NCBI GenBank assembly: GCA_007120675.1
Contig: SKNE01000040.1
Coordinates: 1 to 13,458 of the forward strand
DNA length: 13,458 nt
Source: Bacteroidales bacterium
GTDB lineage: Bacteria > Bacteroidota > Bacteroidia > Bacteroidales > UBA7960
Direction: 5' to 3'
Below, piece after piece: positions 6,194 to 13,422 of the stretch; within the stretch, counting starts at the first letter, position 1, and each line of letters starts with the position of its first letter. Both the position numbers and the translations under genes were made by a program. The notes under the pieces are model-generated. The model had not been told where the DNA came from. It did not search any database and worked only from the letters and a program-made list of their open reading frames with translations.

Positions 6194-8269
6194 ATGAAAA
6201 AATTCTACACAATGATCTCCGCTTGCCTCATTTTCCCTGCCCTCTTCGTGGCAGCCGATGCAGCGGGCGCAAGCACGGGTGAACAGGGAGTGAAAGAGCT
6301 TGAGCTGATTCACTACTGGCACTTTAACAACACGGAAATGACCGATGAGGATGAAGTCTTCACCGACTTCTCCCTGGTGGAAGAGGGAGTGATCACCTAT
6401 CCGGGTACCGGTGACGGTTACATGGACTTCAGGACACACCGGGAAGCCGACCCCGTATCCGACTTCAACCTGCGAATGGGTGAGGAGCCTGCACAGGGAG
6501 CCGTGCTCAGGGTCAGGAACCCGGCCAACACCCGGGAGATGCTGATAGCAGCCCCCTCTACGGGATTTGAAAACCTGGTGGTGACATTTGCCACCACGCG
6601 CACCAGTAACGGGGCACAGGAGCAGGAGTTTTACTATTCGCCCGACAACGGGGCGACCTGGGTACAGGTGGGCGACGCCTATGGAATTCCGGAGCTGGAT
6701 CCTGCCCTGGATGACTACGGCTACCTCCACAAGGTGATCGACCTGTCGGATCATGCTGCCGTGAACAACAATCCGGAGCTTCATTTCAGGATCCTCTTCG
6801 TGGGTGAAGGTGCTGATAACACCAGCGGAAACAACCGCTTCGACAACCTGACGCTTGACGGAACCGTAGTGGACACCGGCAACCCGGCCACACAGCTTTC
6901 CATCACCTCGGTAAATGAGGGTGAAGCCATCTTTGTGAATGAGCCTTTTAGCATCACCATCAACACATTAGATGCCGATGGCCTGCCCACCCCGGTGGAT
7001 GAAGACCTGGAGGTCAGCCTCTCACTGGCCAGCGGAAGCGGCAGCCTGGGAGGCAACCTGGGCGGTACCCTGGCCGAGGGAGAGATGTCCCTGACCATCG
7101 AAGGGATCCTCTATGATGTGGCCGAGGGCGGTGTCAGCATCATGGCTTCTGCCAATGACCTGGAATCCGCCACCAGTGATGAGTTTGAGGTGGACATGCG
7201 GACCTATGCAGTGGTCCTGACCTCCTTCCCCCCAGGAGCCGGTGAATTGAGTGGTGCCGGGGATTACGCCGAAGGGGATGAAGTCACCATCGCGGCCGAA
7301 GCAGGCGAAGATTATGCCTTCAGCCACTGGTCGCTCAACGACGAAGAGGTGAGCAGTGACCCCGAGTATAGCTTCACCATGCCCGCCGAAGACCAGCACT
7401 TCGTGGCCCACTTTGATGTAACCGCCGAGATCATCCTGGTGCATTACTGGCATTTCAACGACCAGGAGATGACCGGTGACGAGGAGGTATTCAGCGACTT
7501 CTCCATGGTGGGAGAGGGAGTGATCACCTATCCGGGCGAAGGGGACGGTTACATGGACTTCAGGTCGCACCGGGAGTCGGATCCCGTCTCCAACTTCAAC
7601 CTGCGCCTGGGCCAGGAACCGGACCAGGGAGCCGTGCTCAGGGCCAGGAACCCATCCATCGACAGGGAGTTGCTCATTGCAGCCCCGTCCACCAATTTTG
7701 CCGACCTGGTGGTGACCTTTGCCACCACACGGACGGAGAATGGCAGCCAGGAGCAGGAGTTCTATTTCTCGCCTGATGCGGGAGACACCTGGGTGCTCGC
7801 CAAGGAAGCTTATACGATCCCATTCCTTGAAGATGAAGAAGGGATTTACCTGCACGTGGAGATCGACCTCTCGGGTCACCCCGAAGTGAACGACAATCCC
7901 GATCTGCATTTTAAGGTACTTTTCGTGGGGGAGGGCAATGACAATCCCAGTGGAAACAACCGTTTCGATAACCTGAGCGTGGATGGCAGGGCACTCAGCG
8001 ACGATGTGTCCGTGACTGAGCCCGCTCTAAACGCCCCGGGCATGGAACTCTATCCCAATCCGGCCGGCGACCACTTCAACATTGCGGTGGATGAAGCCAA
8101 TATGCTCATCCGGATCTACGAGATGAGCGGCAGGCTGGTATACCAGGGATCCACACAGTCTGGCAGCCTGACACTGAGGACCAGCCGGTTCAGCCCGGGC
8201 ATCCATATCATCCGGGCCATTTCGGCCGAAACGGGACAGTCGGTGAGCAAGCGTTTGGTGATCCCATAA
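6194..8269 (+). CDS. T9SS-secreted surface protein with two HYWHFN modules and an InlB-like repeat
   Basis: The 691-residue protein has a signal peptide (MKKFYTMISACLIFPALFVA). Module A (~37-224) starts ELIHYWHFN and ends FVGEGADNTSGNNRFDN plus LTLDG. Residues ~232-335 look Ig/cadherin-like (SGSLGGNLGGTLAEGEMSL). Residues ~336-410 are a divergent InlB B-repeat (TSFPPGAGELSGAGDYAEGD ... FSHW ... YSFTMPAEDQHFVAHF). Module B (~414-601) repeats module A closely (ILVHYWHFN ... SGNNRFDNLSVDG). The T9SS type A sorting domain spans ~617-691 (MELYPNPAGDHFNI ... YEMSGRLVYQ ... FSPGIHIIRA ... RLVIP). The protein should therefore cross the outer membrane by T9SS and be attached or released. It reads like the lipoprotein at 2235 enlarged by a second module. 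It follows the permease by 54 nt, with no visible promoter, and is last before a strong terminator. The function is not recognised; binding or adhesion is a guess. Confidence 0.85.
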   Translation: MKKFYTMISACLIFPALFVAADAAGASTGEQGVKELELIHYWHFNNTEMTDEDEVFTDFSLVEEGVITYPGTGDGYMDFRTHREADPVSDFNLRMGEEPAQGAVLRVRNPANTREMLIAAPSTGFENLVVTFATTRTSNGAQEQEFYYSPDNGATWVQVGDAYGIPELDPALDDYGYLHKVIDLSDHAAVNNNPELHFRILFVGEGADNTSGNNRFDNLTLDGTVVDTGNPATQLSITSVNEGEAIFVNEPFSITINTLDADGLPTPVDEDLEVSLSLASGSGSLGGNLGGTLAEGEMSLTIEGILYDVAEGGVSIMASANDLESATSDEFEVDMRTYAVVLTSFPPGAGELSGAGDYAEGDEVTIAAEAGEDYAFSHWSLNDEEVSSDPEYSFTMPAEDQHFVAHFDVTAEIILVHYWHFNDQEMTGDEEVFSDFSMVGEGVITYPGEGDGYMDFRSHRESDPVSNFNLRLGQEPDQGAVLRARNPSIDRELLIAAPSTNFADLVVTFATTRTENGSQEQEFYFSPDAGDTWVLAKEAYTIPFLEDEEGIYLHVEIDLSGHPEVNDNPDLHFKVLFVGEGNDNPSGNNRFDNLSVDGRALSDDVSVTEPALNAPGMELYPNPAGDHFNIAVDEANMLIRIYEMSGRLVYQGSTQSGSLTLRTSRFSPGIHIIRAISAETGQSVSKRLVIP
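6302..6865 (+). repeat. Internal duplication, copy 1 (HYWHFN module A)
   Basis: This is the coding DNA for module A of the 6194 gene. Its partner lies 1131 bp (377 codons) downstream. Similarity is visible at DNA level, for example GAGGGAGTGATCACCTATCC and GGTTACATGGACTTCAGG in both copies, so the duplication is fairly recent or is kept alike by gene conversion. Confidence 0.8.
7433..7996 (+). repeat. Internal duplication, copy 2 (HYWHFN module B)
   Basis: This is the coding DNA for module B, in register with copy 1 at a constant 1131-bp offset where checked. The two copies diverge most in the middle, around the segment after the ATTRT motif, and least at both ends. Confidence 0.8.
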
Positions 8270-8291
8270 TTCATAAGCATTCTGCATGCAT

Positions 8292-8324
8292 AGCCGTGGC
8301 GCATCGTGCGTCACGGCTTTTTTA
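8292..8324 (+). terminator. Rho-independent terminator after the six-gene run
   Basis: AGCCGTGGCGCA (8292-8303), loop TCG, and TGCGTCACGGCT (8307-8318) form a 12-bp stem with a single G-U pair, followed by a T tract (8318-8323). It lies 23 nt after the stop of the 6194 gene and should end the 573-8269 transcription unit. Confidence 0.92.
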
Positions 8325-8350
8325 TTTGGGATATTTTGGCCTAACTTTGC
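8325..8350 (+). promoter_or_regulatory. Bacteroidota-type promoter (TAnnTTTG) for the 8363 gene
   Basis: TAACTTTG (8342-8349) matches the Bacteroidota -7 element TAnnTTTG exactly. Transcription would start about 6-8 nt further on, giving a very short leader before the ATG at 8363. A TTTG at 8325-8328 is only 13 nt upstream, closer than the usual ~19-21, so the T-rich terminator tail (8318-8324) may serve as the -33 region instead. Confidence 0.6.
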
Positions 8351-8362
8351 AAAAAAAAGAGC

Positions 8363-10270
8363 ATGAAACAACAAACAGCCATCCCTTCTCTTCTCTTCTT
8401 CCTGTTTTTTTTGGTAAGCCTCAACGCGGGCAGCATGGCGAAACCTTACGAGGTCAGCGTGCAGAAAAACGACGCCCACCTCATCCATTTCTGGTTTTTC
8501 GGCGGGGATCTGCCCAATGACACCCCCCTGGAGCAGATCGAGCCCACCTATCAGCTGGTAGAGGGATCGATGATCAGCTATCACTCGGCCCTGGAAGGGT
8601 ATCCTTTTGACCCCGACCACCCCAACTGGCGAAAAGCCAGCCTGGAGCGCCGCAACGCCCCCACCGCGTTGAACTACCTGCCCCAGGGCAATGGATGGGT
8701 CCCCTATGACCAGTCCGGCATGCGTGGCATACAGGTAAGACAGCCCTTTACAGGGGATGGAGGGGAGAACACCCTTTACCTGCACATCCCCACCACTGGT
8801 CACGAAGAGATTGTGGTACGCTTTGCAGCCAAGGATCAGGGCGACAGCGCTGAGCTGATGGCCGCCGAGGAACTGCTGATCGATTATTCTGCCGGCGGAA
8901 ACGGCTCCTGGACCACAGAGGGGCTTGACGAGACAAGCCTGGAGCTGCTGCATGAGGCATACCAAGTGTTTGAGGTCAGCCTCTCCCAGGTGGAATCGGC
9001 CAACGACAACCCGGACCTGGTCCTGCGCATTCGTTTCGACGGACCCAACATGGACCTGGATCAAGGCGACAGGGTGGCCTTCAACAACATCAGCGTGGAG
9101 GGGGTCCCTTTCGAAGCGCCTGACAAATACACCGTCACTTTCATCGTCCAGGATCAGGCCGGGGTCTCCATCCCCGATGCCGTCATCACCCTGGGGTCGG
9201 TGACCAATGAGATGGGCGACTACGTATTTGAGGAGGTCTTGCCAGGTCAATACAACTATATAGTGACCGCCCTGGGCTACGAGGAGGTCACAGGCAGCCT
9301 TACCGTGCAGGATGCCGACCTGGACCATACGGTGGTGATGGCGGAGGAGCCGGATGACATTCCAGGTGAGCTGGTGCATTTCTGGTTCTTTGGAGGGGAC
9401 CTGCCCAACGACACCCCCCTGGAGCAGATCGTTCCCACTTTTAACCAGGTGGACAATGCCCTGGTCACCTACCATTCTGCCCTGGCAGGCTACCCTTTTG
9501 ATGAAGATCATCCCAACTGGCGAAAAGCATCAATGGAAAGGAGAAACAAGCCCACAGAGATCAACTACCGGCCCGGCGGTAACCAGGACATACCCTTTGA
9601 GGACAGCGGCATGCGTGGCATCCAGGTGAGGCAACCCTTTGTTGGTGATGCAGGGGAAAACACACTCACCCTGCATCTGCCAACCACGGGATACATGAAC
9701 CCGGTGCTCAGTTTTGCCGCCAAGGACAATGGAGAAAGTGAAACCCTCATGGCCGCAGAGGAGCTGGTGATCGACTATGCAACCGAAGAAGACGGGCCAT
9801 GGATGACCAGCGGACTGGAAAGTCCAATACTGCCATTGCTGTTCGAAACATATCAGCTCTACGTACTCGATTTTTCCGGGATACAGGCCGTGAACAACAA
9901 CCCCCATTTCAGGGTTCGCATCCGCTTTGACGGTCCCAATCCCGACCTGGACGAAGGGGACAGGGTGGTGTTCAATAACATCGCCATGGATGCTGATATC
10001 TTGGACGATACAGGGATCACAGGGACGGTCAACCCGCCTGTGTTCAGCCTCTATCCCAACCCAGCCAGCCAGCAGGTATCCATCCACAGTGATGAGACAG
10101 GACTGGTGATTACGCTATTCGACCTTCAGGGCAGGGCATTGTATCGCCAACCGATGGAAGGGCAACAGCTCAGTGTTTCAACCGGCCATCTGAGTCCGGG
10201 CATCTACATCATACGCGCCACATCCACCCAGACAGGTCAGGGTGTGAGCCAACGACTGGTCATACGGTAG
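8363..10270 (+). CDS. T9SS-secreted surface protein with two HFWFFGGD modules around a CarboxypepD_reg-like linker
   Basis: The 635-residue protein has a signal peptide (about residues 1-26, SLLFFLFFLVSLNAGSMA). Module A (~39-250) starts HLIHFWFFGGDLPNDTPLEQ and ends VRIRFDGPNMDLDQGDRVAF plus NNISVEG. Residues ~254-333 form a CarboxypepD_reg-like beta-sandwich (YTVTFIVQDQAGVSIPDAVI ... GDYVFEEVLPGQYNYIVTALGY). Module B (~336-546) closely repeats module A. The T9SS type A sorting domain spans ~561-635 (FSLYPNPASQQVSI ... FDLQGRALY ... LSPGIYIIRA ... RLVIR). The modules are longer relatives of the HYWHFN module in the two upstream genes: LIH[YF]WxF start, an arginine-rich HPNWRKASLERRN segment where the others have DFRSHRE, an IPTTG/APSTG turn, and an FNN or FDN ending. 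It has its own promoter box and is convergent with the gene at 10398. The ligand is unknown; no enzyme signature seen. Confidence 0.83.
   Translation: MKQQTAIPSLLFFLFFLVSLNAGSMAKPYEVSVQKNDAHLIHFWFFGGDLPNDTPLEQIEPTYQLVEGSMISYHSALEGYPFDPDHPNWRKASLERRNAPTALNYLPQGNGWVPYDQSGMRGIQVRQPFTGDGGENTLYLHIPTTGHEEIVVRFAAKDQGDSAELMAAEELLIDYSAGGNGSWTTEGLDETSLELLHEAYQVFEVSLSQVESANDNPDLVLRIRFDGPNMDLDQGDRVAFNNISVEGVPFEAPDKYTVTFIVQDQAGVSIPDAVITLGSVTNEMGDYVFEEVLPGQYNYIVTALGYEEVTGSLTVQDADLDHTVVMAEEPDDIPGELVHFWFFGGDLPNDTPLEQIVPTFNQVDNALVTYHSALAGYPFDEDHPNWRKASMERRNKPTEINYRPGGNQDIPFEDSGMRGIQVRQPFVGDAGENTLTLHLPTTGYMNPVLSFAAKDNGESETLMAAEELVIDYATEEDGPWMTSGLESPILPLLFETYQLYVLDFSGIQAVNNNPHFRVRIRFDGPNPDLDEGDRVVFNNIAMDADILDDTGITGTVNPPVFSLYPNPASQQVSIHSDETGLVITLFDLQGRALYRQPMEGQQLSVSTGHLSPGIYIIRATSTQTGQGVSQRLVIR
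8477..9112 (+). repeat. Internal duplication, copy 1 (HFWFFGGD module A)
   Basis: This is the DNA for module A of the 8363 gene. Its partner is 891 bp (297 codons) downstream. GACACCCCCCTGGAGCAGAT is identical in both copies, as are most codons of the GMRGIQVRQPF segment at protein level. Confidence 0.8.
9368..9999 (+). repeat. Internal duplication, copy 2 (HFWFFGGD module B)
   Basis: This is the second module copy, at a constant 891-bp offset where checked. The GDRVVFNNI ending matches GDRVAFNNI of copy 1, and both carry HPNWRKAS-x-ERRN. Confidence 0.8.
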
Positions 10271-10397
10271 ACAGGGCGTTTAGCGGATGGCGCGCGCCCC
10301 GGTGGCCCTGGCATGCGCAATGCAAGGAAGGGCGGTAGCGGCAAGACACATGGAAGAGGCTAAATGCGGGATCCGGATAGCCGCTAACAGAGAATGA

Positions 10398-11120
10398 CTA
10401 TCGCACCAGGCCCTCCAGGTACTGCACCAGGCGGACCATGTCTGCAGGCGCATCAAAGTCAGTATCCTGCTCCCCAATGAATGTCCGCAATTCGGAACGG
10501 TGCTCCCTGAAGGCCCTCAGAAACTGTCGCTGGTTATTGATCTGCGTCATTTCGCCCTCTATGTCCAGGAAAAAATACGCCACATAGCGAAGGGTTACCT
10601 CCATTTCACCCCCGCCCGGGTTTTCCAGTGTGGCCACCCGCCCGTCAACCTGGAAGCGATCGACACTTTCAATGGCGGCGGTGGGATCTGCGCTGCCGTA
10701 GGCCCCCCGTTTGATGGGCTGGGCATTGACACGCACTGCCCGCTTGTGATACAGGGGCACCTGGCCATCGTGCAGGACTTCCAGGTAGCCTTCCTCATGG
10801 TGGTATACAAAGTTTCCTGACTCCATTTCGATGCGCTGGAAAGGCGGTCTGCGGGACAGGTTCTGCACCTCTCCCCTGCGCGAAAGAAACTGCATCTCAT
10901 CCAGCATGATGTGGTAACGCAGCTCCGCCTCCTGTTCACGGCCGTCAGGAAAAACAATGAGGGCCGGAACAAAGTCTTCGTGCAGGTAAAGAAAAGCCGG
11001 TTCAGCGTGTTGCTCCACGTCGATCTCCGAGCCGCTGACACGGAATGTCTGGCGTGTCTGGGCCACCAGGATCCCGGGCAGGATCAGCAAAAGAAAGAAA
11101 AGACAATGCAATGCTCTCAT
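10398..11120 (-). CDS. Exported protein of unknown function
   Basis: The 240-residue protein is read from the ATG at 11120. An in-frame upstream ATG at 11243 would add 41 residues before the signal peptide, so the internal start, which places MRALHCLFFLLLILPGILVA first, is preferred (cleavage near VAQ, ~21). The mature part is hydrophilic with beta-rich stretches (TFRVSGSEIDVEQ, HEDFVPALIVFPDGREQEAE, LRYHIMLDEMQFLSRRGEVQ, EVTLRYVAYFFLDIEGEMTQ) and a charged helical C terminus (FLRAFREHRSELRTFIG, then DMVRLVQYLEGLVR). The LRYHIMLDEMQFL-x-RRGE pattern recalls Bacteroidota exported proteins that carry N-x-x-x-GEM-F segments, but no named family was recognised. It probably acts in the periplasm. 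It is divergent from the propeller gene at 11242 and convergent with the 8363 gene. No catalytic motif was found. Confidence 0.75.
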   Translation of the reverse strand: MRALHCLFFLLLILPGILVAQTRQTFRVSGSEIDVEQHAEPAFLYLHEDFVPALIVFPDGREQEAELRYHIMLDEMQFLSRRGEVQNLSRRPPFQRIEMESGNFVYHHEEGYLEVLHDGQVPLYHKRAVRVNAQPIKRGAYGSADPTAAIESVDRFQVDGRVATLENPGGGEMEVTLRYVAYFFLDIEGEMTQINNQRQFLRAFREHRSELRTFIGEQDTDFDAPADMVRLVQYLEGLVR

Positions 11121-11181
11121 AATGATTTGCGTTATAGGTTTAATAAGTAACAATTCCCCGTTATAATATTGGCTTTGTGTT

Positions 11182-11212
11182 GCAAGATAGGAATGATTTT
11201 TGATGGTGCAAA
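11182..11212 (-). promoter_or_regulatory. Possible promoter for the 10398 gene
   Basis: Read on the minus strand, TTTG (11212-11209) is followed after exactly 19 nt by TATCTTGC (11189-11182). The spacing fits the Bacteroidota -33/-7 pattern, but the second box departs from TAnnTTTG at its last two bases. The leader to the ATG at 11120 would be about 55 nt. On the plus strand, TTTG (11174-11177) and GATTTTTG (11195-11202), 17 nt apart, could serve the divergent gene equally weakly. Confidence 0.28.
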
Positions 11213-11241
11213 ACCCGGAATCACCAATACAACCCAACAAC

Positions 11242-13314
11242 ATGAAAAATGCCGTCCGGATTGCCTGTATGCTGTTGCTTCTGCCCCTTTATTCAGCAGC
11301 TGATGTACTTCCTTTTCCTGAAGACACCATTGCCTATAACGACCGGTTCAACAACCGGCAGTGGGTTGCCTTTGATGAAGAGGGTTTTCTCCATATCACC
11401 TATACGGGTCAATACGGGACGGCGGGGCACACGCGCGACATCTACTATGTAACCAACCTGGACGGCGAATTTGTGACCACCCAGGTAACCGATACAGGGG
11501 TCGACAACAACTACTCATCCTTTGTCATCGACAGCGGGGGAAACATCCACATGGTGTATATCCAGCGCGATGCATCGGATATGTTCCAGCTGGTGTACCA
11601 GAATAATGTGGGTGGAGGTTTTTCCGACCCGGTGTGGATCACATCGGGAAGCAACAAGGCCACGCCCCATATCGCCATCGGACCGGACGGCGTGCTGCAT
11701 TTCGCATTCTATGAATTCAATGCCAGCCCGCCCAGCCACGCCTTCTACACCACCTATGACCCGGCGAATGGCACCACTGGTCCCGTTGTCCAGCTTAACC
11801 ATGTTCACTCCCCACCCTCAGGCGAGAACGATATCCGGGTTGTGGTGGACAGCGACAATGTGGCACACATTGTCCTCAGGGAGGGCGGTTCATTTGGGGG
11901 TGACCTTCGTTACTACAACAACAGCTCAGGCGTGATGGAAGAGGAGTCCACCCCGGTGACCGATGCCATGGAATATCCAGCCATGGCCATCGACCATGAA
12001 GACAAGCTGCACATCATCTACCGGCGCAACAGCGACAAGCGGATCGCCTATTTCACACGCGACAACAATGGCGTTTACAGTAACGTGGTGGCTGCCACCC
12101 CTCCCAACATTGGAAATCCTGCTTTTTACCGGACAGTGGGGGTTGATGACACGGGCCGCTTCTACTTCGGTTACCAGAACAGCCAGGTGGCGGCCCCGGT
12201 GGGCTTTTTCCTGGTAAGTGGCATTGATGGGGTGTTTGAAGAGCCGGTCCTGGTGTGGGACGACCCGGAAGACCTCTACCTCTTACGCAATAGCAGCTCC
12301 GTGGCTGCTCGCGGCGATGGGGAGATCGCATTCTTTTACGCACCCTCGGCCTCGCGCGACGGGGATATCGTGTGTGACATCTTCATGAAGAAAGGCTTGC
12401 TTTTTGCGGATGAGGAGCCCATCATCGAAGTGAGTCCCACGGCGCTGGATTTTGGTCCGACAGAAACAGGTGAATCGACGGAGATGCACCTGACGATTTA
12501 CAACCAGGGTCCCGTCACCCTGAACCTGCTGGACCTTCACTTCTCCAATGAGGCATTCTACTCCCCTACCGACGGTCCCATGTGGGTAGAACCTTACAGC
12601 AATATTTTGCTTCCTGTCACCTTTGCCCCGGAAGAAGAAGGCCATTTCAGCGAAAGCCTGACCATTGTCAGCGATGCGGCCAACGCACCAGAGATCACCA
12701 TCGACCTGTTTGGCGAGGGGGTACATTATTATGCGGCGATCGATGTGACAGAATCGGTACAGTTTTACGATGTAACGGTTCACACGACTGCCGAGGGGGC
12801 AGCCGGGGGGTTCAGCGACGGGAACATGGACCTGGTCATCCACCAGGTAGCGATTGAAGGCAGCGATGCTGCGGTATTTGACTTTGAGGCTGACCTGCCC
12901 ATCACGATACCTCCCGGGGAGCAATGGCACATCCCGGTATGGTTCACCCCTGATGCGGCGGGCGAGTTCAACGCCAGCCTGGTGATCCACAGCAATGCCG
13001 AAAACTGCAATCCCTGTTCCATCTGGTTATTTGGAGAAGGGGTGGCTGATGAGACATCGGTTCATGCTGCAGCCACTGAAGAGCTGTCCATATTCCCCAA
13101 TCCTGCCAGCAGGTTACTCAACATCCAGTCTAACCAACAGTTGGGTGATATCCGGCTGATCGACATGCTCGGTCAGCTGGTATATTATCAAAGCGAGATG
13201 GGCAGTATACACACCATTGATGTGTCAGGGCTGCATCCGGGATTGTATTTCCTACAGTTAACTGCCGGGGGACAACTGGAGACCTTCAGGATCCAGGTCA
13301 CCGGAAACCGTTAA
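11242..13314 (+). CDS. T9SS-secreted protein: seven-bladed beta-propeller plus two ASH/choice-of-anchor-D-like domains
   Basis: The 690-residue protein is read from the ATG at 11242, which puts the signal peptide MKNAVRIACMLLLLPLYSAA first; an in-frame ATG at 11200 would add 14 residues ahead of it. Residues ~42-390 hold seven repeats of a V/I-x-x-D-x-x-G-x-L/I-H-x-x-Y/F motif, starting near 42, 94, 144, 200, 248, 299 and 354 (FDEEGFLHITYTG, IDSGGNIHMVYIQ, IGPDGVLHFAFYE, VDSDNVAHIVLRE, IDHEDKLHIIYRR, VDDTGRFYFGYQN, ARGDGEIAFFYAP). A ~52-residue period with seven units predicts a sialidase/BNR-like seven-bladed propeller. Residues ~394-497 are an ASH/choice-of-anchor-D-like Ig domain (VSPTALDFGPTETGESTEMH ... 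PVTFAPEEEGHFSESLTIVS ... LFGEGV), with a related domain at ~498-605. The T9SS type A sorting domain spans ~614-690 (LSIFPNPASRLLNI ... GLHPGLYFLQL). No sialidase FRIP motif or catalytic set was seen, so a binding or scaffold role is more likely. Confidence 0.85.
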   Translation: MKNAVRIACMLLLLPLYSAADVLPFPEDTIAYNDRFNNRQWVAFDEEGFLHITYTGQYGTAGHTRDIYYVTNLDGEFVTTQVTDTGVDNNYSSFVIDSGGNIHMVYIQRDASDMFQLVYQNNVGGGFSDPVWITSGSNKATPHIAIGPDGVLHFAFYEFNASPPSHAFYTTYDPANGTTGPVVQLNHVHSPPSGENDIRVVVDSDNVAHIVLREGGSFGGDLRYYNNSSGVMEEESTPVTDAMEYPAMAIDHEDKLHIIYRRNSDKRIAYFTRDNNGVYSNVVAATPPNIGNPAFYRTVGVDDTGRFYFGYQNSQVAAPVGFFLVSGIDGVFEEPVLVWDDPEDLYLLRNSSSVAARGDGEIAFFYAPSASRDGDIVCDIFMKKGLLFADEEPIIEVSPTALDFGPTETGESTEMHLTIYNQGPVTLNLLDLHFSNEAFYSPTDGPMWVEPYSNILLPVTFAPEEEGHFSESLTIVSDAANAPEITIDLFGEGVHYYAAIDVTESVQFYDVTVHTTAEGAAGGFSDGNMDLVIHQVAIEGSDAAVFDFEADLPITIPPGEQWHIPVWFTPDAAGEFNASLVIHSNAENCNPCSIWLFGEGVADETSVHAAATEELSIFPNPASRLLNIQSNQQLGDIRLIDMLGQLVYYQSEMGSIHTIDVSGLHPGLYFLQLTAGGQLETFRIQVTGNR

Positions 13315-13340
13315 ACCCACCAGCAAGCACTTGCATTTGT

Positions 13341-13364
13341 GCCGCGGCGGATCCCCGCCCCGGC
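13341..13364. other. GC-rich hairpin after the propeller gene
   Basis: GCCG (13341-13344) pairs with CGGC (13361-13364) and GGCGG (13346-13350) with CCGCC (13355-13359), around a 4-nt ATCC loop with one C-C mismatch. It lies 26 nt after the stop codon. There is no T tract on either strand, so termination is possible but not shown. Confidence 0.4.
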
Positions 13365-13390
13365 TCCTGGCCTGGAGATGAATCGGGCGT

Positions 13391-13415
13391 TCCGGGGGGC
13401 ACTTCACCCCCTGGA
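13391..13415. other. Second GC-rich hairpin near the right edge
   Basis: TCCGGGGGG (13391-13399) pairs with CCCCCTGGA (13407-13415) over 9 bp, including one G-U, with a 7-nt loop. It lies just downstream of the stop codon of a possible minus-strand gene and may end transcription from either side. No T tract follows. Confidence 0.4.
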
Positions 13416-13422
13416 GATCGTT

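Noticed and set aside
7022..7909. 295-codon open frame on the minus strand
   Set aside because: It lies wholly inside the 6194 gene, which has clear repeats and a sorting domain in the plus frame. No start signal or domain was seen.
8027..9511. 494-codon open frame on the minus strand
   Set aside because: It spans the end of one T9SS gene, a terminator and the start of another, and its translation shows no recognisable protein features. It is a shadow of the plus-strand genes.
6302..9999. Direct repeats as a CRISPR array or transposon ends
   Set aside because: The repeats are long, in frame and encode duplicated protein modules. There are no spacers, target-site duplications or transposase.
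10271..10397. Terminator or small gene in the convergent gap
   Set aside because: Only short dyads are visible (a 10-bp GC palindrome at 10289-10298; TTAGCGG at 10280-10286 with CCGCTAA at 10381-10387). None has a T tract, and no coding frame was convincing.
11200..11241. Upstream ATG (11200) for the propeller gene
   Set aside because: It would add 14 polar residues before an otherwise standard signal peptide. The ATG at 11242 gives the expected N terminus.
11121..11243. Longer N terminus for the 10398 gene starting at 11243
   Set aside because: It would bury the signal peptide 41 residues inside the protein and would run through the divergent promoter region. The ATG at 11120 is better.
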